A stretch of 8,945 nucleotides of DNA from the NCBI GenBank assembly GCA_900547615.1, contig URHH01000100.1, forward strand, positions 1 through 8,945. Direction: 5' to 3'. This document shows, piece by piece, positions 1 to 6,871 of the stretch; positions within the stretch are counted from its first letter, which is position 1; each line of letters begins with the position of its first letter. Below the pieces are notes generated by a model. It searched no databases, had not been told where the DNA came from, and was given only the letters and a program-made list of their open reading frames with translations. The DNA is from an uncultured Blautia sp. (GTDB taxonomy: Bacteria > Bacillota > Clostridia > Lachnospirales > Lachnospiraceae). Both the position numbers and the translations under genes were made by a program.

Positions 1-46
1 GCTTCTTCCTAGGGGGGGGGACCAGGGGGGGGCCCCGCCCCCAGCC
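1..46. other. Low-quality left contig end within spoVAD
   Basis: Runs of G and C (12-20, 25-32, 33-42) replace the coding sequence expected for SpoVAD after its conserved GGSG. The rest of the gene shows no such bias. Base calls here should not be used for inference. Confidence 0.75.
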
Positions 47-937
47 GCTTCCGCCGGAATGGGTATCCTGCGTTTCATTATCATAAATTAACAGGCCGCA
101 GTCCTGATGCTGTGCCTGAATATCTACATTTTTTTTCGAGAGAAGGTCAAAAAGGATTTTCTGTCCTACCATTCCAAGATCACCGGTAAAGATACAGTCA
201 TAATCGGAAGGATTTCGACCAAAATCATAAAGATGCTGCCAGATGGTGTCGCAGGCGGCAGGCGCCATACAGCCGCCCATATTCAGGGAATCTTTAAACC
301 CAAAATCAATGAGACGTCCTGTGGTCAGCCCTGTGAGGGCTGCAAAACCTTTTGGGGAAGCAAGGGGCGTATATTTTTTCTGCTGCTCTTTAGAAGGAGG
401 GCAGGTGCTTAAGATACAGGCGCCGCTTCCCGTAACTGTCCATGTGGCAGATAAGGGACGCTGGTTCCCATAGCCCAGGGGAAAGCGAAATTCTTTTTCC
501 GCGCTTGCAAAGTGACTGGAGGTTGCGCAGAGAACGGGTTCGCCGTACCCGGCAGATACAGACATGGAACCAAGGGAGAGGGATTCTCCCATCGTGGAGC
601 AGGCGCCGTACAATCCGTAAAAGGGAATGCCAAGTCCTGCGATCCCAAAGGAAGAGGCAGTTGTCTGGGCAAGAAGATCGCCTGCAAAGGCAAGGCGGAT
701 TTCCTCCGGCTTATATCCGGCTTTCCCGGCCGCAAGAACAGCGGCTTCTCTTTGCATGGCACTTTCTGCAGCCTCCCATGTATCACTTCCGAACATGGGC
801 TCTTCACATACCAGATCAAACAGGTCTCCAAGAGGACCTTCTCCTTCTTTTTTTCCTACAACAGAAGCACAGCTCTGAATAAATACAGGGCGGGATAAAG
901 AAATACTGGAAAGTCCGGTTGTCTGGTTTTCGTTCAT
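1..937 (-). CDS. spoVAD: Stage V sporulation protein AD (SpoVAD), 3' end cut by window edge
   Basis: SpoVAD is a thiolase-fold protein of the SpoVA complex, which moves dipicolinic acid into the developing spore and out during germination; the Bacillus subtilis protein binds dipicolinic acid. The minus-strand frame is open from ATG at 937 to the window edge (about 312 codons; the family has roughly 340). Recognisable pieces are YGACSTMGES around residues 111-120, with Cys113 at the thiolase-type cysteine position, the GSGAC segment in the middle, GGCMAPAACDT, and the C-terminal DCGLLIYD followed by HSGGSGxG. The start codon overlaps the spoVAC stop as ATGA, and GGAGGTGATC lies just upstream, so translation is probably coupled. 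The last 15 or so codons (positions 1-46) read GWGRGPPLVPP instead of the expected GCG(A/S)S-type sequence and look like sequencing error. Identification is confident; the 3' end is unreliable. Confidence 0.93.
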   Translation of the reverse strand, partial: MNENQTTGLSSISLSRPVFIQSCASVVGKKEGEGPLGDLFDLVCEEPMFGSDTWEAAESAMQREAAVLAAGKAGYKPEEIRLAFAGDLLAQTTASSFGIAGLGIPFYGLYGACSTMGESLSLGSMSVSAGYGEPVLCATSSHFASAEKEFRFPLGYGNQRPLSATWTVTGSGACILSTCPPSKEQQKKYTPLASPKGFAALTGLTTGRLIDFGFKDSLNMGGCMAPAACDTIWQHLYDFGRNPSDYDCIFTGDLGMVGQKILFDLLSKKNVDIQAQHQDCGLLIYDNETQDTHSGGSGWGRGPPLVPPPRKK

Positions 938-1413
938 GAGATCACCTCCATTATTTTTAAGATATAGTAAAAGATACCCAGGATCCAGGAGCTTAAAATC
1001 CCATATAAAATTACCGGCCCTGCGATGGTAAAGATTTTGCAGCCAATGCCGAATACCTGGCCTTCTGCCTGGAATTCAATGGCGGAAGAGGCGACAGAAT
1101 TGGCAAAACCGGTAATGGGAACAAGTCCGCCTGCGCCTCCGAATTTGCCGATTTTGGAGTAAAGATTAAAACCTGTAAGAAGAACGCTTAAAAAAATCAG
1201 AATAACGGAGCACCAGGTTCCGGCGGCTTCCTTATCTGCGCCCATAGATTTTGCAGTGTTTAAAATAAACTGTCCCAGAGTGCAGATGATTCCTCCGGTG
1301 AGAAAGGCTTTTCCCATATTTAAAGGGAGACTGTGGGCAGGCGTTACCTTTTTTACATATGATTCGTATTTTTTTTGTTTCTGTTTTTGCTGCTGGGAGA
1401 TTGTGTCCGGCAT
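934..1413 (-). CDS. spoVAC: Stage V sporulation protein AC (SpoVAC)
   Basis: SpoVAC is a small integral membrane protein of the spore inner membrane and a component of the SpoVA dipicolinic acid channel; the Bacillus protein has been described as mechanosensitive. The 159-residue product has a short charged N-terminus (Q/K-rich, residues 7-22), hydrophobic segments at about 36-54, 68-84 and 124-153, and the family signature GGAGGLVPITGFANSVASS at about 92-110, followed by AIEFQAEG. The frame can be extended 27 codons upstream to 1494, but the ATG at 1413 is preferred: AAAGGACGG lies at the right distance, the length matches the family (about 150), and the longer version would overlap spoVAB. 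The stop overlaps the spoVAD start (ATGA). The 28-nt gap to spoVAB supports one transcript. Confidence 0.94.
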   Translation of the reverse strand: MPDTISQQQKQKQKKYESYVKKVTPAHSLPLNMGKAFLTGGIICTLGQFILNTAKSMGADKEAAGTWCSVILIFLSVLLTGFNLYSKIGKFGGAGGLVPITGFANSVASSAIEFQAEGQVFGIGCKIFTIAGPVILYGILSSWILGIFYYILKIMEVIS

Positions 1414-1441
1414 AAAAACACCGTCCTTTCTGAATGAATTT

Positions 1442-1861
1442 TTATTTTTGCCATCCCTGGAAATAATAGAGCAGAGAGCCGGAGATTTTGCCAAGAGCTA
1501 CAAAGAAAATAACTTTTGGAAGACCTTCCGTGAACTTAATGCGCCTTGTAAAAATGGGAAATACGTCCGCCATTTCTGCCAGAGCCATAATCCAGCCGCC
1601 GAGAAAAATACCGGAAAACAGTCCGTAAAGCAGAAGAAAAGGCCGCCCCAGAGGGATTGGAATATGAAAGAGCAGCATAAGAGTTCCGAATAAAGTCCCC
1701 AGAAGGGTGAAATCTTCATAAAGCATAATGTGTTTCCCGGTGCGGGTAATCCCTGCGTATCTTGGTACAATAGAAAGACCTATGAGAAGTCCTACAATGC
1801 CTCCTGCAATGATCACTCCGGAACAGAAGCCAATGAATGCAAGAAAAATCTGCTGCAGCAT
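1442..1861 (-). CDS. spoVAB: Stage V sporulation protein AB (SpoVAB)
   Basis: This 139-residue, strongly hydrophobic protein matches SpoVAB in length (about 140 in Bacillus) and character. It has four or so membrane segments (roughly residues 3-28, 50-66, 71-95 and 117-134), a glycine-rich first helix (GVIIAGGIVGLLIGL), and the middle stretch PRYAGITRTGKHIMLYEDF expected between the first two helices. It is taken to be a membrane component of the SpoVA dipicolinate channel; its individual role is not well defined. The ATG at 1861 follows a strong GGAGGTG ribosome binding site. It is the first gene of the minus-strand operon here. In Bacillus spoVAA precedes it, but no spoVAA lies upstream in this window; instead there is a sigma-G-like promoter about 23 nt ahead and then the divergent tcdA operon. 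Confidence 0.9.
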   Translation of the reverse strand: MLQQIFLAFIGFCSGVIIAGGIVGLLIGLSIVPRYAGITRTGKHIMLYEDFTLLGTLFGTLMLLFHIPIPLGRPFLLLYGLFSGIFLGGWIMALAEMADVFPIFTRRIKFTEGLPKVIFFVALGKISGSLLYYFQGWQK

Positions 1862-1883
1862 AGATTCACCTCCGATTTCTGTT

Positions 1884-1913
1884 TAGTATGAGGAAAATCA
1901 TAAAAAATATGTG
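1884..1913 (-). promoter_or_regulatory. Sigma-G-like forespore promoter of the spoVA operon
   Basis: Read on the minus strand, CATACTA (1884-1890) is a perfect match to the known sigma-G -10 consensus. CACATA (1908-1913), 17 bp upstream, fits the loose -35 pattern, which usually ends in ATA. The start codon of spoVAB at 1861 leaves a very short 5' UTR that just contains the GGAGGTG ribosome binding site (1867-1873). This agrees with the forespore-specific transcription of spoVA by sigma-G known in Bacillus. The assignment rests on motif match and position only. Confidence 0.7.
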
Positions 1914-1939
1914 CCAATTCTTAATAAAAAATGAAAAAC

Positions 1940-1968
1940 TGTACAAGTGGGGAACCACATAGTATAAT
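1940..1968 (+). promoter_or_regulatory. Sigma-A promoter of the tcdA-murB-rapZ-whiA-HPr operon
   Basis: TGTACA (1940-1945, 4 of 6 to TTGACA), a 17-bp spacer, and TATAAT (1963-1968, perfect) form a standard housekeeping promoter. Transcription would start near 1975, leaving about 50 nt before the tcdA start. The spacer holds a small perfect inverted repeat, GTGG-GGAA-CCAC (1947-1958). The promoter points away from the sigma-G-like spoVA promoter without overlapping it. Confidence 0.75.
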
Positions 1969-2024
1969 AGAATAGACTGCAGGGAAAAGTGCAGATTTTG
2001 ACAGGAAAAAGGAGGGCTTGTGAT

Positions 2025-2753
2025 ATGCAGAACGCATTTTCACGAATGGAAATACTGCTGGGGGAAGAGGGAAGTACAAAACTTGCAAAAGCCAGAATTA
2101 TGGTGTTTGGCCTTGGCGGCGTTGGCTCTTACGTGGCAGAAGCGCTGGCGAGATGCGGCGTGGGAAGTCTGACTCTTGTTGACCACGATACCGTGTCTGT
2201 TACAAATATTAACAGACAGCTTTATGCACTTCGTTCTACAGTAGGACACAGTAAGGTACAGGTGGCAAAAGAAAGAATCCGGGATATAGATGAAAATATC
2301 CTAGTTCATACATACGAGACTTTTTATAATGAGGATACGGCGGATATGTTTGATTTCCGCGGCGTGGATTATATTGTAGATGCCATTGATACTGTTACCT
2401 CAAAGCTTCTTATTATCCAGAAGGCAAAAGAATGCGGTGTTCCTGTGATTTCCTGTATGGGAACGGGAAACAAGATGGAACCTTCTAAATTTGAAATCAC
2501 AGATATTTCAAAGACAAGTGTGTGTCCTCTTGCAAAAGTTATGAGAACAGAGCTCAGAAAGCGGGGAATACGTAAGGTAAAGGTTCTTTATTCAAAGGAA
2601 AAACCCATAAAGGCAGTTCAGGATAACGGAGAGAGAAAGGGGAATACAGACCGGCCGGTTCCGGGAAGCATTGCGTTTGTTCCAAGCGTAGCGGGACTTC
2701 TTATCGCAGGAGAAGTTGTGCGTGATATTCTGGGAGACGGAAAAAAGAAATAA
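2025..2753 (+). CDS. tcdA: tRNA threonylcarbamoyladenosine dehydratase, TcdA/ThiF-HesA family
   Basis: TcdA is an E1-like ATP-dependent enzyme that dehydrates N6-threonylcarbamoyladenosine (t6A) at position 37 of ANN-decoding tRNAs to its cyclic form. The 242-residue product begins FSRMEILLGEEG, typical of the family, followed by the nucleotide-binding loop GLGGVG (29-34), the acidic LVDHD (51-55), NINRQ (61-65) with the conserved arginine, and DAIDTVTSK (119-127). A cysteine in SVCPLAK (Cys167) and the SIAFVPSVAGLLIAGEVV end also fit. ATG 2025 is chosen because AAAAAGGAGGG lies about 9 nt upstream; a GTG at 1989 in the same frame would add 12 unconserved residues and leave the Shine-Dalgarno site inside the gene. 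It is the first gene of the operon, 43 nt before murB. Other ThiF-family roles are less likely because no sulfur-carrier gene is nearby. Confidence 0.9.
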   Translation: MQNAFSRMEILLGEEGSTKLAKARIMVFGLGGVGSYVAEALARCGVGSLTLVDHDTVSVTNINRQLYALRSTVGHSKVQVAKERIRDIDENILVHTYETFYNEDTADMFDFRGVDYIVDAIDTVTSKLLIIQKAKECGVPVISCMGTGNKMEPSKFEITDISKTSVCPLAKVMRTELRKRGIRKVKVLYSKEKPIKAVQDNGERKGNTDRPVPGSIAFVPSVAGLLIAGEVVRDILGDGKKK

Positions 2754-2796
2754 GGTTTGAAATGGCAGCAGAGAATAAGAAAAAGGAGTTATAGCA

Positions 2797-3705
2797 TTGA
2801 AAATAAAAGAAAGATTTTGTAATTTACTGGGAGAAGAGAATGTACTCACAGATGAGCTCATGAGCAGTCATACTACATTTCGTATCGGCGGAGCGGCAGA
2901 TTATTTTCTTCTTCCAACAGAAGGAACGCAGATAAAGGGAATCTTTGAAATCTGCAGAGAAGAGGGAATTCCCTGTTTTATACTGGGAAACGGAAGCAAT
3001 CTTCTCGTAAGCGACAAAGGGTACAGAGGTGCGGTCATTCAGATGTACCGCAATATGAATAAAATCGAGACAGAAGGAACTGTGATCCGGGCGCAGGCAG
3101 GAGCGCTTCTTTCTGCTGTTGCCGCAGAAGCAAAGAATCATTCGCTTACAGGCTTTGAGTTTGCAGGAGGGATTCCGGGAACTCTCGGCGGCGCTGTGAC
3201 CATGAATGCAGGCGCTTACGGCGGAGAGATGAAAGACGTATTAAAAACGGTTACGGTTGCGGATAGGGAAGGAGATATTATAAAGCTCTCAGCAGACGAG
3301 CTGAATCTTGGATACCGCACAAGCATTGTAAAAACAGCAGATTACCTTGTTCTGGAAGCGGAGATTTCCCTGAAAGAGGGAAATCCGGAAGAAATTAAAG
3401 AACTTATGCGAGATCTGACGGAGAGAAGGACTTCCAAGCAGCCTCTGGAATTTCCAAGTGCAGGAAGTACATTTAAGCGTCCGGAGGGATATTTTGCAGG
3501 AAAGCTTATTATGGATTCCGGACTTCGCGGATACCGTGTGGGCGGAGCGCAGGTGTCAGAAAAACACTGCGGTTTTGTGATCAATGCAGGAGGAGCGACC
3601 GCGGCAGATGTAAGAGCGCTCATTCAGGACGTGCAGAATACAGTTTATGAAAAATTTGGAGTGATGCTGGAGCCGGAGGTCCGTTTCCTGGGCGATTTTT
3701 CATAA
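2797..3705 (+). CDS. murB: UDP-N-acetylmuramate dehydrogenase (MurB)
   Basis: MurB is the cytoplasmic FAD enzyme that reduces UDP-GlcNAc-enolpyruvate to UDP-MurNAc with NADPH, the second committed step of peptidoglycan synthesis. The 302-residue length is normal for the short type II form found in Gram-positives. FAD-binding features are TTFRIGG (26-32), GNGSNLL (64-70) and FAGGIPGTLGGAVTMNAGAYGGE (122-144). Catalytic candidates are Tyr173-Arg174 in GYRTS, Ser224 in SAGSTFKRP, the proton donor, and Glu294 in LEPEVRFLG. The reading begins at a TTG codon: AAAAGGAG (2781-2788) is 8 nt upstream, and the homology to MurB starts right there, so this uncommon start is well supported and may keep expression modest. 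It sits between tcdA and rapZ in one operon; the gap to rapZ is 24 nt. Confidence 0.97.
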   Translation: MKIKERFCNLLGEENVLTDELMSSHTTFRIGGAADYFLLPTEGTQIKGIFEICREEGIPCFILGNGSNLLVSDKGYRGAVIQMYRNMNKIETEGTVIRAQAGALLSAVAAEAKNHSLTGFEFAGGIPGTLGGAVTMNAGAYGGEMKDVLKTVTVADREGDIIKLSADELNLGYRTSIVKTADYLVLEAEISLKEGNPEEIKELMRDLTERRTSKQPLEFPSAGSTFKRPEGYFAGKLIMDSGLRGYRVGGAQVSEKHCGFVINAGGATAADVRALIQDVQNTVYEKFGVMLEPEVRFLGDFS

Positions 3706-3729
3706 CAGAGGAAAAGAGAGGGAAGAGTC

Positions 3730-4608
3730 ATGCGTTTTGTAATTGTGACAGGAGTATCGGGAGCCGGAAAATCAACTGCGCTTAAGATGCTGGAAGATGC
3801 CAGGTACTTTTGTGTAGATAACCTGCCTATTCAGCTTCTGGAAAAGTTTGCCTCACTTCTTCCGGAAATACACGGGGAGGACGTTCAGAATGTGGCGCTT
3901 GGGATAGATGCCAGAAGCGGAAGAGCGCTTGATGAGCTGGAGGTTGTTCTTGACAGAATGAAGGAAGCCGGTTATGAATTTGAGATTCTTTTTCTGGACG
4001 CAGAAGACAATGTACTTGTGAAACGATATAAAGAAACAAGAAGAAGCCACCCCCTTGCGATGACAGGAAGAGTGGATGAGGGAATCCGCATTGAGCGTGA
4101 AAAAATGCACTTTTTAAAGGAGAGGGCAGACTATATCATCGATACAAGTTATCTTCTTACAAGAGAACTGAAACAGGAAGTGGAGAAGATTTTTGTAGAC
4201 AATCAGGAATTTTGCAACCTGATGGTTTCTGTTCTGTCTTTTGGATTTAAGTACGGGATTCCTGCAGATGCAGATCTTGTATTTGATGTGCGTTTTCTTC
4301 CGAATCCATATTATGTAGACGAGCTTCGACCGCTTACCGGTATGGAGGACAGCGTATTTGAATATGTGATGAACAGCAGCGCAGCACAGGAATTTGCAGA
4401 CAGGCTGGAAGATATGGTGCGTTTTCTGATTCCTCACTATGTGAAAGAAGGAAAGACGAATCTTGTGATAGCAATCGGCTGTACTGGTGGAAAGCACCGT
4501 TCTGTCACTCTTGCAAGAGAACTGTACGAAAGACTTTTGAAAAGCGGACAGTACGGATTCCGTCTTGAGCACCGTGATATTGAGAAGGACAGAATGCTGA
4601 AAAAATAG
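3730..4608 (+). CDS. rapZ: RapZ/YvcJ family nucleotide-binding protein
   Basis: RapZ-family proteins bind and hydrolyse nucleotides through an N-terminal P-loop. In E. coli RapZ is an RNA-binding adaptor that directs RNase E to the GlmZ small RNA and so tunes glucosamine-6-phosphate synthesis; in Bacillus YvcJ has been linked to competence. The 292-residue protein has the Walker A motif GVSGAGKST (8-16), FCVDNLP (27-33), a Walker-B-like NVALGIDARSG (54-64), and the conserved C-terminal GCTGGKHRSV (250-259) that belongs to the RNA-binding domain in RapZ. Length is typical (about 285-295). The ribosome binding site is GAGAGGGAAG just before the ATG. The neighbours murB and whiA are the usual Firmicutes partners. 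GlmZ is not known in Clostridia, so the true target here is open. Confidence 0.94.
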   Translation: MRFVIVTGVSGAGKSTALKMLEDARYFCVDNLPIQLLEKFASLLPEIHGEDVQNVALGIDARSGRALDELEVVLDRMKEAGYEFEILFLDAEDNVLVKRYKETRRSHPLAMTGRVDEGIRIEREKMHFLKERADYIIDTSYLLTRELKQEVEKIFVDNQEFCNLMVSVLSFGFKYGIPADADLVFDVRFLPNPYYVDELRPLTGMEDSVFEYVMNSSAAQEFADRLEDMVRFLIPHYVKEGKTNLVIAIGCTGGKHRSVTLARELYERLLKSGQYGFRLEHRDIEKDRMLKK

Positions 4609-4626
4609 AAGAAATGAGGTTGGAAC

Positions 4627-5580
4627 ATGTCTTTTTCAGGAATGGTAAAGGAAGAGCTTTCCAGACAGATCAATACGGCGAGACACTGCCGCATAGCAGA
4701 GCTTGCCGCCATTTTATGCGTCTGCGGCAGTCTGGAATACCAGAAAGACGGGAATAAAGTTCTGCGGGTTCATACAGAAAATGAACTGGTTGCAAGAAAA
4801 TACTTTACATTATTAAAAAAAACATTTAATATAGAGACAGCAGTATTTCTTCACGAGGGTACACATTTAAAAAGAGGTCGTGTGTATGTGGTGGAGATTA
4901 CAAGGCAGCAGCAGGTGGAAGAAGTGATGCAGGCAGCCAAGCTGTTGGCTGTATCAGGGAACCTGAACATACAGGATAATTCCCTTACGCTTCAACAGAG
5001 CTGCTGTAAACGGGCGTTTGTCCGCGGAGCGTTTCTTTCATCGGGGTCTATCAGTGACCCAAGAAAAGGGTATCATTTTGAGATCGTATGTACAGATGAA
5101 AGGAAGGCGCAGTTATTACAGGAGATTATCCGCAGCTTTCATATTGATGCAAAGACTGTTCTGCGTAAGAAATCATATGTGGTCTATGTGAAAGAAGGAG
5201 CGCAGATTGTGGATATGCTGGCAATCATGGAGGCGAACGTGGCTCTTATGGATCTGGAGAATATTCGGATTCTGAAAGAAATGCGTAATTCTGTGAACCG
5301 GAAGGTAAACTGTGAAACTGCGAATATTAATAAGACGGTAAATGCAGCAGTAAAGCAGATTGAAGACATCAGACTGATAGAAGAGGTTATGGGCTTTGAA
5401 CGCCTGAATGAAGGTCTTGCGCAGACTGCCAGACTGAGACTGCAGTACCCGGAAGCTACATTAAGAGAATTAGGATTAATGTTAAGCCCGCAGGTAGGAA
5501 AATCAGGGGTAAATCACAGATTGAGAAAACTAAGTGTACTGGCTGATGAACTGCGGGAAAACAAGGAGGAGTTATTATGA
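4627..5580 (+). CDS. whiA: DNA-binding protein WhiA
   Basis: WhiA combines a degenerate LAGLIDADG homing-endonuclease-like domain with a C-terminal helix-turn-helix. In Streptomyces it is a sporulation transcription factor; in Bacillus it is nucleoid-associated and affects cell division and chromosome segregation. The 317-residue product has the family start SFSGMVKEELSRQ, the LAGLIDADG-like GAFLSSGSISDPRKGYHFEIV at 134-154, NRKVNCETANINKTVNAA in the linker, and the helix-turn-helix at about 277-308 (ATLRELGLMLSPQVGKSGVNHR). It follows rapZ by 18 nt with a GAGGTTGG ribosome binding site, and its stop overlaps the start of the HPr-like gene (ATGA), suggesting translational coupling. In Bacillus yvcK lies between rapZ and whiA; here it does not. 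Confidence 0.96.
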   Translation: MSFSGMVKEELSRQINTARHCRIAELAAILCVCGSLEYQKDGNKVLRVHTENELVARKYFTLLKKTFNIETAVFLHEGTHLKRGRVYVVEITRQQQVEEVMQAAKLLAVSGNLNIQDNSLTLQQSCCKRAFVRGAFLSSGSISDPRKGYHFEIVCTDERKAQLLQEIIRSFHIDAKTVLRKKSYVVYVKEGAQIVDMLAIMEANVALMDLENIRILKEMRNSVNRKVNCETANINKTVNAAVKQIEDIRLIEEVMGFERLNEGLAQTARLRLQYPEATLRELGLMLSPQVGKSGVNHRLRKLSVLADELRENKEELL

Positions 5581-5831
5581 TCAAAAAACCAATAACAGTA
5601 AATCTTTCCACTGGGCTTGAGGCGCGTCCTGTGGCACAGCTGGTTCAGGTTGCAAGCCAGTTTAACAGTGAAATTTATGTTGAAGTAGGCGAAAAAAAGG
5701 TAAATGCCAAGAGTATTATGGGAATGATGACACTGGGATTGGATGCCGGAGAGGAAATTACACTTCTTACAAATGGTGAAGATGAAGAGGCGGCAATGAA
5801 CAGTATTGAGAGATATTTAAGTGAACAGTAG
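5577..5831 (+). CDS. HPr family protein lacking His15 (Crh-like)
   Basis: This 84-residue protein has the HPr fold pattern, with the active-site loop STGLEARPVAQLVQ (11-24) and the regulatory loop NAKSIMGMMTLG (43-54). In PTS phosphocarrier HPr the loop reads GLHARP and His15 receives phosphate from enzyme I; here residue 15 is Glu. Ser46, the site of HPr kinase/phosphorylase, is kept. The same combination (no His15, Ser46 present) defines Bacillus Crh, which has Gln15 and acts with CcpA in carbon catabolite repression; crh also follows whiA (yvcL) there. I therefore infer a regulatory rather than a sugar-transporting role, with the exact partner unknown. The start overlaps the whiA stop by ATGA, and AAGGAGG lies just upstream. 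It is the last gene before the terminator at 5864. Confidence 0.92.
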   Translation: MIKKPITVNLSTGLEARPVAQLVQVASQFNSEIYVEVGEKKVNAKSIMGMMTLGLDAGEEITLLTNGEDEEAAMNSIERYLSEQ

Positions 5832-5863
5832 TCAGAAAAAATAACAGGCTGTGTTATTGATAC

Positions 5864-5903
5864 AAATGCGAATGAAAAAGAAGACCGGTTTTCATTCGCA
5901 TTT
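5864..5903 (+). terminator. Rho-independent terminator of the tcdA-to-HPr operon
   Basis: A perfect 15-bp stem, AAATGCGAATGAAAA (5864-5878) with TTTTCATTCGCATTT (5889-5903), closes a 10-nt loop and is followed on the plus strand by CTTTTGTTTATTTTTTT. It lies between the convergent HPr-like and PAP2 genes. On the minus strand the hairpin starts 7 nt beyond the PAP2 stop, but the tail there (GTATC) is not U-rich, so termination of PAP2 transcripts would be weaker. Confidence 0.9.
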
Positions 5904-5910
5904 CTTTTGT

Positions 5911-6793
5911 TTATTTTTTTGTGCGGGCTGCATATTTGCTAAAAAGAAACGGATAGGCAGCAAGGATCCAGAATACTGCAAGGAAATAACGCAGGAAGCT
6001 TGCAGGAAGGGAAGTTCCGATAAGTGGTTTGATTCCTTCCAGAATGATAAGCGCACCGATAAGACCAAATATAAGGCGCAGGATTTTCTGTTTCGTATTT
6101 CGGGGATGCGCAAATCGTATAAAGCGCTGTTCCAGGTAATACCCGAGAGCAAAAGCAGCGCCTGCGCCTCCTGCCTTCAGACAGTCCTTTGCGTATACAA
6201 GCTCAATATATCCTGTTTTCTCCAGAAGTACGGAATAAAAGGAGAGAGCGAGGGAAATAAGAAGTATAATGACAGCCACTTTTCCAGGAGCCTTTTCGAA
6301 GGATTTCTTCCTATATATATAGTGATAACAGAAGGTCACACATAGAAAGGAAAGGATAAAAGAGACGATCACATCTTTTGGCGTGTGGCAGCCTAAATAC
6401 ATTCTGGAAAATCCTACAAGGAAAATGACTGCAAAGCACAATGCCTGATACAGCCGTTTTCGAAAGTGAAGGGCGGCTGTTCCAAACAGGGCGGTAATGC
6501 CCGCTTGGAAAGGAATATCCGGTAGCGCCCGGAACTGCGGAAGGGACAGGCTGGAAAGAAGGATCGAGTATCCAGGGGCGGGGGATCCGGAACGTGATTT
6601 TCAGTCCCTGTACAAGAAGTCCTGAGGTAAAGTAGGAAAAGCCGAGCGTGTAGGCAAGGCGTTTGTTGGAACACCAGAAAAGCCAGCAGATAATGCCGAC
6701 TACGAAAAGCTCCTGAGCTGTATAAGTGATAAGCTGAAAGAAAATGTCTCCTCCGTCTGTGCGGAACTGAGACAGGAAATGTAAAAATTCCAT
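5911..6793 (-). pseudogene. PAP2-superfamily membrane phosphatase, frameshifted
   Basis: PAP2-family membrane enzymes remove phosphate from lipid phosphates such as phosphatidic acid or undecaprenyl pyrophosphate. The first frame (ATG 6793, AAAGGAC ribosome binding site) encodes membrane helices, motif 1 KITFRIPRP (Lys65, Arg72) and motif 2 GYSFPSGH (His99 at 6497-6499), then drifts into unrelated residues (YRPVWNSRP). From about position 6496 the +1-shifted frame carries on the family sequence: TALFGTAALHFRKRL, then motif 3 SRMYLGCHTPKD (Arg at 6405, His at 6387, Asp at 6375) and several hydrophobic helices, ending at 5911. The three catalytic motifs are thus split across two frames. Only about one residue separates PSGH from TALFG where relatives have about four more, so a lost segment near 11 nt is more likely than a one-base error. 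It may be a true pseudogene or an assembly fault; the substrate is unknown. Confidence 0.85.
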
Positions 6794-6842
6794 AAAAAAC
6801 AGTCCTTTCTGAAAAATTGTTTCTTATTATAATTAAAAAAAT

Positions 6843-6871
6843 ATTATAAGTTGACCGAAAGAAAAAAACAA
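6843..6871 (-). promoter_or_regulatory. Possible promoter of the PAP2 gene
   Basis: On the minus strand TTGTTT (6866-6871), a 17-bp spacer and TATAAT (6843-6848) form a plausible sigma-A promoter about 50 nt before the PAP2 start. The -10 is perfect but the -35 matches only TTG. It would overlap the strong divergent promoter at 6851-6879. A second TATAAT lies closer to the gene but has no reasonable -35. Confidence 0.45.

Noticed and set aside
1..46. G-rich tract as a possible G-quadruplex or GC-rich element
   Set aside because: It interrupts conserved SpoVAD coding sequence at the window edge and is better explained as poor base calling.
107..898. Several plus- and minus-strand open frames of 70-150 codons
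   Set aside because: They are shadows of the spoVAD frame on the minus strand, which shows clear family motifs throughout; none has a ribosome binding site or recognisable content.
1414..1494. Longer spoVAC start at 1494
   Set aside because: It would overlap spoVAB; the ATG at 1413 has a good ribosome binding site and gives the expected family length.
1989..2024. Longer tcdA start at a GTG codon
   Set aside because: The extension lacks family similarity and would place the strong AAAAAGGAGGG site inside the coding region; ATG 2025 fits better.
5851..6345. Plus-strand frame of 164 codons
   Set aside because: It starts inside the terminator region and runs antisense to the PAP2 gene; composition is not protein-like and no family is recognised.
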